Below, piece by piece: positions 41,416 to 51,711 of a DNA stretch of 56,527 nucleotides; positions within the stretch are counted from its first letter, which is position 1, and every line of letters starts with the position of its first letter. The position numbers and the translations under genes were made by a program. This DNA comes from Planctomycetales bacterium (GTDB taxonomy: Bacteria; Omnitrophota; Gorgyraeia; Gygaellales; Profunditerraquicolaceae). Where the stretch lies: positions 1 through 56,527 of the forward strand of contig SBBM01000028.1 in NCBI GenBank assembly GCA_005239725.1, read 5' to 3'. The notes under the pieces are model-generated. The model was not told the origin of the DNA. It saw nothing but the letters and a program-made list of their open reading frames with translations, and ran no database searches.

Positions 41416-42996
41416 TTACTGATGAACTCGGTAATCTATGTTCGGGAATATGTTGTCTTTGTATTCGATGTCGGAAAGCCATGCCTCGTCAAGGGAGTTT
41501 GACTTTATGTCTTCGTATAGACGTGTGAACCGGAGGAGATGGTCTTTAGTCCTGCGTACGGCGTAACTAGTGTGCGTGCCTGTGCCCATAATAAATGCCC
41601 AGTCAGAGCTCTGAGCAAGAAGCAATTCCCGCAAGGCCTGGTTTAAAGCCCTCCTGTGCAAGCCGTTGGTATCCGGGAAACTCTTTGCCAATTCCGTCAT
41701 CCTTTCCGAAGCGCTGTGCAAATGCCGGTAAATCCAGTCCGTAGAGCCCTGCAGCCACATCTCGCTGTAACCCTTCCAGCCCCAGCTGGACATCGAAGGA
41801 GTAATCACCTGGTTGCGCGGGTTCTCGGCGAGGTATTCCGAAGGAGTAATCATACGTATTTCCTTCTGGTCAAAAGCAATCTTGCGGATAAGAAAATCCA
41901 GCCACATCGGGCCCTCATACCACCAGTGGCCGTACAATTCCGCGTCATATGGAGAAACTATTATGGGCTTCTTATGCAGGAAGTCATGGAGGTATTCTAC
42001 CTGCTTCTGGCGGTTAAACATAAAGTTTCCGGCGTGCTCTGCTGCCCGGGCCTTAGCCCATTCCGGATTATACGGCTCTTTATGGTCGCCTGTGCCGGTT
42101 ATGCGGTAATATTTTATCCCGGTATTTATCCTTACGCCGTCAGGGTGGATATAGGGTTTTATGTAATCATATTCCAGGTCAAAGCCGATATCCCGGTAAA
42201 ATTCGCGGTAATTATAATCCCCGGGATAACCTTCAATAGAAGACCAGACCTGCTTGGAAGATTCCAGGTCCCTGGCAAAGCAGGCCACACCCGTACCCTT
42301 GCAATAAACAGGGGCAAACGTCCCGTATTTAGGCCTGGGTGTGCCGTGTAATACTCCGTGCGCATCGCTAAAGAAAAACTTGATGCCTGTTTCTTTCAGG
42401 ATTTCATCGTGCCCGGGATAATAACCGCACTCGGGAAGCCATATCCCCCTGGGCCTCCTGCCGAATACGTTTTCATAATGGCTTGCCGCCACCCGCACCT
42501 GCGCTTTTATGGAATCGCGACATACATCCATAAGCGGAAAATACCCGTGGGTTGCCCCGCAGGTAATTATTTCTATTTTTCCCGCATCCTGAAGGTTCTT
42601 AAAACCTGCAACCAGGTTACGGTTGTATTTTTCAAAGGTTTGCCGGGCTTTGCAAAAATGGTTCAGGTACATTATTGCCAGGTGCTGGAATTGCGGCTGC
42701 CAGGCGGTGCGCTCTATTTCTTTGTGCGCAAGCTCAATCAGCCGGTTTATGTGCTTTAAGTAACGTTCCTGGAGAAGCTGGTCGGAAAGCATCGAGATTA
42801 AGCTGGGTGTCAAGGACACGGTAACCCTGAAATCCACCCCGTCTTCGGCCAATTTTTCAAAAACCCCCAACAAAGGAATGTAGGTTTCGGTTATGGCTTC
42901 GTAAAGCCAGTCCTCTTCCAGGAAATCATCATGTTCGGGGTGTCTGACAAACGGAAGATGGGTATGTAAAACTAAACAGAGGTATCCTTTATGCAT
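41416..42996 (-). CDS. GH57 family 1,4-alpha-glucan branching enzyme-like protein
   Basis: 526 aa; LVLHTHLPFVRHPE, GIWLPECGYYPG, SPYDAELYGHWWYEGPMWLDFL. Confidence 0.9.
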   Translation of the reverse strand: MHKGYLCLVLHTHLPFVRHPEHDDFLEEDWLYEAITETYIPLLGVFEKLAEDGVDFRVTVSLTPSLISMLSDQLLQERYLKHINRLIELAHKEIERTAWQPQFQHLAIMYLNHFCKARQTFEKYNRNLVAGFKNLQDAGKIEIITCGATHGYFPLMDVCRDSIKAQVRVAASHYENVFGRRPRGIWLPECGYYPGHDEILKETGIKFFFSDAHGVLHGTPRPKYGTFAPVYCKGTGVACFARDLESSKQVWSSIEGYPGDYNYREFYRDIGFDLEYDYIKPYIHPDGVRINTGIKYYRITGTGDHKEPYNPEWAKARAAEHAGNFMFNRQKQVEYLHDFLHKKPIIVSPYDAELYGHWWYEGPMWLDFLIRKIAFDQKEIRMITPSEYLAENPRNQVITPSMSSWGWKGYSEMWLQGSTDWIYRHLHSASERMTELAKSFPDTNGLHRRALNQALRELLLAQSSDWAFIMGTGTHTSYAVRRTKDHLLRFTRLYEDIKSNSLDEAWLSDIEYKDNIFPNIDYRVHQ

Positions 42997-42999
42997 AGT

Positions 43000-44064
43000 T
43001 TATTCGCTCTTCTGCACAGCCTCTTTAAGCAAACTTGCGGTTTTAGTTTCCCTGGTTACTATTGGGGTTATTGTGCGCTCTTCCAGTTCATCGGAAGAAA
43101 CAGCCTTTACGGGTATGACCTGCTCGCCGTTAGGGAGAGCAAACCGCAGGGTAAAGGTGCCGTCCGGACGCAGTTTTATTTCCCTGTTCTGGACAGTTAC
43201 TTTTGCATCGGGCTCGGTTGCCCCGTAAACAATTAATTCGCAATCAACCACCAGCCAGAACTTCCTTTCCTTGGGCACTTTCTTTACGGGGCTGGCCATA
43301 GAAGCCATTCCCGGTGAAGCCAGAGCCCCTGAAAACAAGAGTTTCTTGACTCTTTCCTGCCAGGCTTTCCCCAGGGGAGAAGTCTGGCCTAAGCCAAACC
43401 CTAACCCATAAAGCCTGCCGAACATCTCTTCGGGGATCATCCATTCCTCATCGGTAATCCAGGACGGGCCCTCCAGGGGAGTGCACACGGTATTTGAACG
43501 GACAATGGTTATGAATTCGCCGTTAGGTAATTTTAACCCTAAATCCACGCACCAGAACCTGCCCGGGCCGTTGGTATCAATATACCAGTTATTTGCGCCG
43601 TAGCTGAGCTCAATGTCGAAAAAACTATTGGCATTTGCGCCGTTAAAGACAATATTGGTCACATCATAAACCCTGAGCGTCATCTTGGCGCCGTTAAATT
43701 TACCCTGCAGGTCCCTCTTAAATCTATCCCAGGTATTATTGGTAACTTCCCAGTAAGCGTGCAGCCAGCGCGGGTCGCGCACCTGTAAAACTATCTTATC
43801 CTTACCGTATCCCCAGGGCAAATCATGAGACATTATCCTTAGGCTCGGCCGGGGGATTTCCGGATGGGAAAATTTTGTCTTTTCTACCGCTACCTCTTCC
43901 TGTCCCAATATTTCCTGCTCTTTTCTTAGAGGCTCTTTTTTTATTATTTGCTTAATAATACTCTTCTTTTTTATTTTCGCGGAGGATGCTTTTGCCACCT
44001 TTATTTTTTTCTTCTTTTCGATGACCTTCTTTATTTTATCTTTTATTCTTCGCAGTGCCGCCAT
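43000..44064 (-). CDS. DUF4912 domain-containing protein
   Basis: 354 aa; WGYGKDKIVLQVRDPRWLHAYWEVTNNTW; Lys-rich N-terminus. Confidence 0.8.
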   Translation of the reverse strand: MAALRRIKDKIKKVIEKKKKIKVAKASSAKIKKKSIIKQIIKKEPLRKEQEILGQEEVAVEKTKFSHPEIPRPSLRIMSHDLPWGYGKDKIVLQVRDPRWLHAYWEVTNNTWDRFKRDLQGKFNGAKMTLRVYDVTNIVFNGANANSFFDIELSYGANNWYIDTNGPGRFWCVDLGLKLPNGEFITIVRSNTVCTPLEGPSWITDEEWMIPEEMFGRLYGLGFGLGQTSPLGKAWQERVKKLLFSGALASPGMASMASPVKKVPKERKFWLVVDCELIVYGATEPDAKVTVQNREIKLRPDGTFTLRFALPNGEQVIPVKAVSSDELEERTITPIVTRETKTASLLKEAVQKSE

Positions 44065-44086
44065 TTTCCACCTCCTTGCGCTCTAA

Positions 44087-44117
44087 TAAAAAAAGGGATA
44101 TTCTCCCCTTTTTTTGT
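44087..44117 (-). terminator. Rho-independent terminator-like hairpin
   Basis: Plus strand TAAAAAAAGGGATATTCTCCCCTTTTTTT; on minus strand GGGGAGAATATCCC followed by TTTTTTTA, downstream of 44151-44540. Confidence 0.7.
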
Positions 44118-44150
44118 AGAGATGTTCTCCTACATATATTCTTCGCTATT

Positions 44151-44540
44151 TCATCTCTTTAACCTGCCTGACTTACCGGTTATTAAAGCCTCTTTAAGGT
44201 CCTCTTCCAGGGCCTCTTTTAATTTTGTAACTTTTCCCAGTTCTTCTTTTATGCTCTTATTTACCATCTGTTCCTGCGTTAATGCCTTCTTCGTAACCTC
44301 ATGCGCGGACTTTTCCTCTGATAGTTCCTGCTCTTTTTTATTTAATTTATCCTTCAGGGATGTTATCTGCTCTGCGGATTTATCCGCCTTCTCCTCAAAA
44401 TCCAGCCTCTTCGCCATTTCCTTATCCCTGGCAATCTTTTGTATGCGCGCGTTGCTACAAGAGCCTGCTGCCGTAATAAATAATATTACAGTCAGCATAG
44501 CTAATATCAGAATTACCCTATCTTTAATACCTGCCTCCAT
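44151..44540 (-). CDS. small membrane/coiled-coil protein
   Basis: 129 aa; hydrophobic N-terminal segment then Lys/Glu-rich coiled coil. Confidence 0.7.
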   Translation of the reverse strand: MEAGIKDRVILILAMLTVILFITAAGSCSNARIQKIARDKEMAKRLDFEEKADKSAEQITSLKDKLNKKEQELSEEKSAHEVTKKALTQEQMVNKSIKEELGKVTKLKEALEEDLKEALITGKSGRLKR

Positions 44541-44558
44541 AACCCCTCCGTAATATAC

Positions 44559-45233
44559 TTATTTAAGGTTTTCTTTCGGCCCTTCCACGGCAGCCTGCGC
44601 AGCCCTGGCCTTTTTTACTTTCGTGACCCTGGGCATAATAACCACTTCAACCCTGCGGTTTAATTGACGGCCCTCAACCGTATCATTAGGGGCTACAGGA
44701 TGATATTCGCCGTAACCGATTGCCGATAAGCGTTCCGGCGATATCCCCCTGTTGTCAATCAGGTAATGCAATACGTTTAATGCACGGGAAGTGGATAACT
44801 CCCAGTTTGATTTCCAGCCCGAATGCTTAATGGGTTCATTATCCGTATGGCCCTCTATGCCGACCTTTAATTCCGGCACATTTTCTTTTAATACCTCGGC
44901 TACCTTGTCCAGGATGGGCATTGCCTCCTGTTTTATCTTGGCTTTGCCGGAATCAAATAAAACATCAGCCACAAAGGTAATAACCAGGCCCTTTTCCATC
45001 ATTTTCAAGCGCACCTGCTTATCTTTGATTTCCTGGCCGAGCTTATCCACAAGGATCCCCTTTGCGCGATTTAACTCCTCTAATTCCTGGGATAATTCTT
45101 CGATTTTCTGGATATCCGAACGCCTTCCCTTCTGGAAAATAACCGTGCATCCTGCCAGAAATATACTTAAAAATATTAATGATAACGTTTTAAAAAACAC
45201 CTTCGCCTTCATTTTTTGCTCCTTTTTGAGCAC
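44559..45233 (-). CDS. OmpA/MotB C-terminal domain lipoprotein
   Basis: Lipobox-like LSIFLAGC; FDSGKAKIKQEAMPILDKVAEVLKE, GIEGHTDNEPI, NWELSTSRALNVLHYLI, LNRRVEVVIMP. Confidence 0.9.
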   Translation of the reverse strand: MLKKEQKMKAKVFFKTLSLIFLSIFLAGCTVIFQKGRRSDIQKIEELSQELEELNRAKGILVDKLGQEIKDKQVRLKMMEKGLVITFVADVLFDSGKAKIKQEAMPILDKVAEVLKENVPELKVGIEGHTDNEPIKHSGWKSNWELSTSRALNVLHYLIDNRGISPERLSAIGYGEYHPVAPNDTVEGRQLNRRVEVVIMPRVTKVKKARAAQAAVEGPKENLK

Positions 45234-45254
45234 AACAATTTTTATTTAGCGAAA

Positions 45255-45274
45255 CCCCGCTCTTTTTAGCGGGG
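45255..45274 (-). terminator. Putative terminator hairpin after purA
   Basis: CCCCGCT-CTTTTT-AGCGGGG perfect 7-bp stem, 37 bp past the purA stop codon; weak T tract on minus strand. Confidence 0.5.
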
Positions 45275-45310
45275 CAACCAGGAATTTTCAATATACCACA
45301 AGCCTTAAAG

Positions 45311-46684
<1,374 letters not shown>

Positions 46685-46688
46685 ATCT

Positions 46689-47927
46689 TTATACCGCCAT
46701 TGTAAATATTTTTCGTGCAATATCCGGGTATTTGGCGATGAATTTCAGCTCATCGTCCACCAGCGGCTTCTGGTTATGCACATTGGCATAACGCGCCAAT
46801 TCCAGGATTTCCGCTGCTTCTTTATCGTCATGGAAGACAATTTCCAGTTTATCGTAGACATTCCTGAAACCCTTGATCCCGGAATATTCTCCCACAGTAA
46901 TCTTACGCCCGGTCTCGATTATTTCAGGCTCCCCTCTGCCCAATTCTTCATAATCGTAAAGCTCATAATTACGCCTGTCCTTAAGCGCTCCATCGGCGTG
47001 GATGCCGGACTCATGGGCAAAGGCATTCGAGCCTACGCCGGGCTGGTTTATAGGTATCGGGATGCCGAAGGCGTAAGATGCGTATTTGCAAATCTTCCAG
47101 GCAATTTTTAAATCTACCCGTTCATCAAGGATGTATTTATCCTTGATTCCGTTTGCGTATTTTATGGCCAGGATTACCGCCACAAGGTCGGCATTTCCTG
47201 CGCGCTCCCCCATCCCGTTCAGGCAGGTATTAATATAGGCATCTACTCCGGCGTCGTTGGCTGCCATTGCCCCGCACACCGAAATGCCCACTACCATCCC
47301 TAAATCATTATGACAGTGTATTTCAATGGGTAATTGGACCGCCTCAGCGAGTTCTTTAATCCTTTCGTAAATACTGAACGGCGAATCACAACCGAGCGTA
47401 TCGCAATACCTTATCCGGTCCGCCCCGGCCCTCTTGGCCGCCTGGGCAAACTCAATCAAATAACCTATGCTGGTGCGCGAGGCATCTTCGGCATTTACGC
47501 CTACGGACTTTGCCCCTGACTTTAAGGCTTCCTTTACCGCCTCCGTCATCTCTCCTATTATCGAGGCATGGTCGAGCTTGCCCTTAAATTTATGGATTAT
47601 CATCTGGTCGGAAGTAGAAATCGAAAGGTTAAGGTGCTCTAGACCCGGGACAAGTTTAAAAGCAAGTTTTACATCTTCCTTTGTCGCCCTCAGCCAACCG
47701 CCCAGCCTTATAGATGAAAGCGCGCCTTTCTTAACCAATTCCAGGTTCGCATTCAGGTAATTTGTCTCATGATGCGTAATCGGGAAACCGAATTCTGACT
47801 GGAATACGCCCATCTCATTAAGGTATAAGTTTATCATCGTCTTTTGCAGCTTAGAAAGGCATATCCGTGAAGTCTGGACCCCGTCGCGGTTGGTAACATC
47901 AATAAGATAAATTTTTGGTTTTGCCAT
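46689..47927 (-). CDS. homocitrate synthase-like / DRE-TIM metallolyase (candidate Re-type citrate synthase)
   Basis: 412 aa; LIDVTNRDGVQTSR variant of DxTLRDGEQ, IEIHCHNDLGMVV, GMGERAGNADL, GVGSNAFAHESGIHADG. Confidence 0.85.
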   Translation of the reverse strand: MAKPKIYLIDVTNRDGVQTSRICLSKLQKTMINLYLNEMGVFQSEFGFPITHHETNYLNANLELVKKGALSSIRLGGWLRATKEDVKLAFKLVPGLEHLNLSISTSDQMIIHKFKGKLDHASIIGEMTEAVKEALKSGAKSVGVNAEDASRTSIGYLIEFAQAAKRAGADRIRYCDTLGCDSPFSIYERIKELAEAVQLPIEIHCHNDLGMVVGISVCGAMAANDAGVDAYINTCLNGMGERAGNADLVAVILAIKYANGIKDKYILDERVDLKIAWKICKYASYAFGIPIPINQPGVGSNAFAHESGIHADGALKDRRNYELYDYEELGRGEPEIIETGRKITVGEYSGIKGFRNVYDKLEIVFHDDKEAAEILELARYANVHNQKPLVDDELKFIAKYPDIARKIFTMAV

Positions 47928-47946
47928 ATTGAACTCCTTAAGTTTT

Positions 47947-47996
47947 TATTTAGCGAAATCCCGCCCCTGCCTGACGGCAGGCAGGGCAGGCGGAAA
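47947..47996. repeat. Palindromic element (family R5) flanked by 15-bp near-identical direct repeats
   Basis: CCCGCCCCTGCCTGACGGCAGGCAGGGCAGGCGG; flanks AACTCCTTAAGTTTT (47932-47946) and AACTCCTCAAGTTTT (47997-48011). Confidence 0.8.
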
Positions 47997-48013
47997 AACT
48001 CCTCAAGTTTTAA

Positions 48014-49747
48014 TTAATCTCTTCCGAGTGTTTTTTTAAGTTCTTCCCTGGAAGGAACACCCGAAGTGCCAAATACCTCCTGATTATCCATAAGATACGC
48101 CGGTCCGAACATAATCTGCAGTTCTCTTGTCAAGCCGGTATTCTCCAGTAAAAGCGCTTTGCCTTCCTGGCCTTTAGCGCAGGCCATTATTTTTTCCCTG
48201 TCTTGCTCTTGCTTGCCGAGGCAATCCTCCCACCATGTGCTCTGGATATTTTCCGCCCGGCAGGCAATATAATCATAAAAATTTTCCGGGTAATATTTAT
48301 AAACGCAAAGGCTGCGCATATCCTCTTCTACCTCGGGTTTTCCTTTCGCAGCCTCAATTTCGCCGTTTTTCTCAAGCGCCAAGAAATGCACCGCCGGTTT
48401 AAAATCTCTGATCGCCCCGATGACTCCAGACATATTTTTGTCATATAAACTTATAAATACATCGAATTTACCCTTTATTTTTTCTCTTCCCAGAAAATAA
48501 GAAATACCTGTAAAAGAAGGCCTGAGTATGTAATACCCGCCCTCTTTATTCAATAAATCCTTATTTAACTCGTTAAAGTTTTTTTCTCCTTCTATCGTTT
48601 TATCCAAAATATAAGCCGGTAATCCCTTTATTTTAAGGTTATCAACCATCTGTTTTGCCTTGTCATCCGGGTAATGCAAGTAAGAAACATTTAAGCCGGG
48701 CAATTTATTTTTCAGGAATTTGATTATATCTGCTGTATCGCAGACTTTACAAATTTTAGGAACAATAATAGTCAGGGGTATTTCTGTGGCTCTGGTAAAT
48801 ACGCACCGGCTTTTATTTGTCCCCCGGTCCTGGCAGGTTCCCATCGAGCCTTCCTGCCTGCAATTGGCATCGGAGAAACACTCCGGCAATATAGAAAGTA
48901 TGGCGCGGTCATCGGGGATTTCGCTGGATAAACGTATGTTTTCTACTTTAAAATCTGCGATTTTTTTATCCTTTATAACCAGCTTTGCCTTGCCCAGGCG
49001 CCTCCCCTGCCAGGCCGGCCTTAAAACTAAGACAGGGCCTACCTTAGAATAAATCTCTTCCTTTGCCCGGCTATGGCCGCTGATAAGTATGTCAATCCCC
49101 GACACCTTACTAATCAATGCCGTATCATCGGTCTCGCCAAGATGGCTTAAAAGGATGATAATATCTGCGCTTTTCTTTTTTAACTCGGCTACTATAGAGC
49201 TGACCTCGGCTTCAGGGCTAAACACATCAAGCCCTCCGGTTTTTTCCTTTTTTAAAGGCGTGCTTACGCCGATTATCCCAACCTTTAGGCCCGCAACTTC
49301 CTTAATAATATACGCCGATGTTTTCTTCAATTTTATATTGCAAGAAAGGAAATCCATCTTGGCCTTCTCTATTATCTCCTCCAAGAATTCCCTGCCGAAG
49401 CTAAATTCGTCATCTCCGATTGCCGCAGCATCATAGCCCATTAATTCCATGCCTTTCACATTTACCCGGGTACGCGCCTTATCCAGTTCGGTATTCTGGC
49501 TGTTGGCATCCATTATGCCGCCGGCAAAAAAGGCCCCTGAGTCCAAAAGCAGCGTATTGGGGTTTTCCCCCCTCAACTTTCTAACCAGGGCCGCCCTGCG
49601 GGCAATGCCCCCGTCAGGCTCTGCGGGACAATCACAGTGATAGAGCGCTCCGTGTGTTTCTCCGGTGTATAAAAGCGTGATTTCTTCGGCAAATAAAGGG
49701 CCGCTCCCGAGCAACAAATACCAAATCAGAAACAATGATTTTCTCAT
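48014..49747 (-). CDS. exported 5'-nucleotidase-like metallophosphatase fused to a thioredoxin-like C-terminal region
   Basis: 577 aa; signal peptide; TGETHGALYHCDCPAEPDGGIARRAALV, LLSHLGETDD, ILISGHSR; C-terminal CKVCDTADIIKFLKNK...IKGLPAYILDKT. Confidence 0.75.
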   Translation of the reverse strand: MRKSLFLIWYLLLGSGPLFAEEITLLYTGETHGALYHCDCPAEPDGGIARRAALVRKLRGENPNTLLLDSGAFFAGGIMDANSQNTELDKARTRVNVKGMELMGYDAAAIGDDEFSFGREFLEEIIEKAKMDFLSCNIKLKKTSAYIIKEVAGLKVGIIGVSTPLKKEKTGGLDVFSPEAEVSSIVAELKKKSADIIILLSHLGETDDTALISKVSGIDILISGHSRAKEEIYSKVGPVLVLRPAWQGRRLGKAKLVIKDKKIADFKVENIRLSSEIPDDRAILSILPECFSDANCRQEGSMGTCQDRGTNKSRCVFTRATEIPLTIIVPKICKVCDTADIIKFLKNKLPGLNVSYLHYPDDKAKQMVDNLKIKGLPAYILDKTIEGEKNFNELNKDLLNKEGGYYILRPSFTGISYFLGREKIKGKFDVFISLYDKNMSGVIGAIRDFKPAVHFLALEKNGEIEAAKGKPEVEEDMRSLCVYKYYPENFYDYIACRAENIQSTWWEDCLGKQEQDREKIMACAKGQEGKALLLENTGLTRELQIMFGPAYLMDNQEVFGTSGVPSREELKKTLGRD

Positions 49748-51327
49748 AACTTTATCAACTTTACGTAGAGAATATTCTCCAGCTTCCTTATCTGCTCCAG
49801 GACTTGGGGCGAAACAGGATTGTCAATATTTAATATGCTCACAGCCACATCCCCGGCTTCCTTGCGGCCTAAAGTAATCCCGGCAATATTTATTTTGTGC
49901 CTGGCAAGCAGAGTCCCGATATTCCCGATAATGCCCGGCTTATCCCAGTTTTTCATCGTAAGCAGATAACCTGAAGGCGAGGCCTCAACGTAGAATCCGT
50001 CAATTTTGACAATCCTGGGCTCCCTCTTTGGCGAGAGGGTCGCGGCAAATTCCCTTGTTTCTTTATCCGAAGAAACTTTTATGGAAATAAGGTTTACAAA
50101 TTCCTCATCTACGGATACCTTTGTTTCCCTTACCTGTATCCCCCGGCTCTTTGCCAGGGGAATGGCATTTACAAAGTTAATCGCCTCTTTCAGTATAGGG
50201 GTAAGCAGGCCTTTGACTATGGCCATAGTAATAGAGGCAGCGTCATATTTCGTGATATCTCCTGAGTATTGGATATCCACGCCGGTTATCCCGCCCTCAA
50301 TTATCTGGCTGGAAAAATTCCCCAGTTTTTCGCCCATTAAAATATAAGGCTGTAATATCTTATACAATTCCGAATCAATGCGCGGGTAATTAGCCGCGTT
50401 ACGGATGCCTTTACCTAATAAATAGTCGCGCACACACTCCGCAACTTCTATCGCCACGTTTACCTGGGCCTCTTCGGTAGAAGCGCCCAGGTGGCAGGTA
50501 GTAATGATATTATCAAGTTTAAAGATTTCTGAATTCGGGTCAGGCGGCTCCTGCTCAAAGACATCAAGTGCTGCCCCGGCAATCCTGCCTTCTTTCATTG
50601 CCCTGATTAATGCCGCTTCATCAATAATCCCGCCGCGGGCGCAGTTTAGAATACGCGCGGTCTTTTTCATAACAGCAAATTCCTTATCAGAAATCATGTG
50701 TCTGGTATCGTCGGTCAAAGGCACATGCACGGTAATAAAATCCGCATTTTTAAGAATTCCGTCTAAATCCGAGGCTTCTACGCCGATTTCCCTGGCTGCC
50801 TCTTTAGAAAGATATGGGTCGTAAGTCAACACTTTCATCCCGAAAGAAAGGGCACGCTTTGCTACCTCTGTACCTATCCTGCCTAATCCTATAATGCCTA
50901 ATGTCTTCTGGTAAAGCTCAACGCCCATAAATTTTGCGCGCTTCCACTCGCCCTTTTTCACGGAATTATGCGCCTGGGGTATACTCCTAGCAAGGCTTAA
51001 TAAGAGACTCATAGTGTGCTCGCAGGTGGAAATGGTATTCCCGGCAGGGGTATTCATGACAACGATGCCTCTGTCGGTAGCAGCAGCCAAATCCACATTA
51101 TCCAAACCCACTCCTGCCCGTCCGATGACCTTTAACTTCTCCGCCGCACTGATTAAATCCTTATTAACTTTGGTTGCGCTCCTGACAATGAGCGCGTCAT
51201 AATTTTTGATTATCTCTTTTAGCTCTTCTGGCTTTAAACCGTCCTTTGCATCCACCTGGAAACCCGGGGCATCCTTTAAAATCTCCAAACCTTCTTCCGA
51301 CAATTTGTCACTGACAAGTATTTTCAT
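49744..51327 (-). CDS. serA: D-3-phosphoglycerate dehydrogenase
   Basis: 527 aa; GRAGVGLDNVDLAAATDRGIVVMNTPAGNT, LGIIGLGRIGTEVA, NCARGGIIDEAAL, C-terminal ACT. Confidence 0.97.
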   Translation of the reverse strand: MKILVSDKLSEEGLEILKDAPGFQVDAKDGLKPEELKEIIKNYDALIVRSATKVNKDLISAAEKLKVIGRAGVGLDNVDLAAATDRGIVVMNTPAGNTISTCEHTMSLLLSLARSIPQAHNSVKKGEWKRAKFMGVELYQKTLGIIGLGRIGTEVAKRALSFGMKVLTYDPYLSKEAAREIGVEASDLDGILKNADFITVHVPLTDDTRHMISDKEFAVMKKTARILNCARGGIIDEAALIRAMKEGRIAGAALDVFEQEPPDPNSEIFKLDNIITTCHLGASTEEAQVNVAIEVAECVRDYLLGKGIRNAANYPRIDSELYKILQPYILMGEKLGNFSSQIIEGGITGVDIQYSGDITKYDAASITMAIVKGLLTPILKEAINFVNAIPLAKSRGIQVRETKVSVDEEFVNLISIKVSSDKETREFAATLSPKREPRIVKIDGFYVEASPSGYLLTMKNWDKPGIIGNIGTLLARHKINIAGITLGRKEAGDVAVSILNIDNPVSPQVLEQIRKLENILYVKLIKL

Positions 51328-51373
51328 TTCATACCCCTTGTTCTAAAAAAATAATTACGCCTCTTTTACGCTT

Positions 51374-51544
51374 TCAGACGAAAAGGCACACCCGCAAAAG
51401 CACCTTCTTCCAGTCTCTGCTTGTTTTTTTGTCTATCGTATATTTAAAATTAAAATTGACAAATTCCAAGTATTCATCCATTGACAGAGTTTTGCGTTTG
51501 AAATCAACCGGCAGCTTGGCTTTAGGCAAGTTAAGTTTTTCCAT
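51374..51544 (-). CDS. small hypothetical protein
   Basis: MEKLNLPKAKLPVDFKRKTLSMDEYLEFVNFNFKYTIDKKT...; ATG 4 nt after the stop of an upstream 34-aa ORF. Confidence 0.5.
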   Translation of the reverse strand: MEKLNLPKAKLPVDFKRKTLSMDEYLEFVNFNFKYTIDKKTSRDWKKVLLRVCLFV

Positions 51545-51548
51545 ATTT

Positions 51549-51653
51549 CTAAATTCCTTCCAGAATCTTCTCATAAAGTCCCTCTGTGCCGTATTTCAGG
51601 CAAATCTCTTTAAATTTTGTGCCCCGAGCATCCACTTCATTCATCTTTACCAT
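51549..51653 (-). CDS. small hypothetical protein (34 aa)
   Basis: MVKMNEVDARGTKFKEICLKYGTEGLYEKILEGI; tightly coupled to 51374-51544; found by manual translation. Confidence 0.4.
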   Translation of the reverse strand: MVKMNEVDARGTKFKEICLKYGTEGLYEKILEGI

Positions 51654-51711
51654 GCCTTCATTCCAAACCCTGCCTGACGGCAGGCAAACACATTGAAACG
51701 CAGTTTACTTC

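Noticed and set aside
41656-42351. 231-aa plus-strand ORF antisense to GH57 gene
   Set aside because: Shadow ORF; GH57 motifs on the minus strand are unambiguous.
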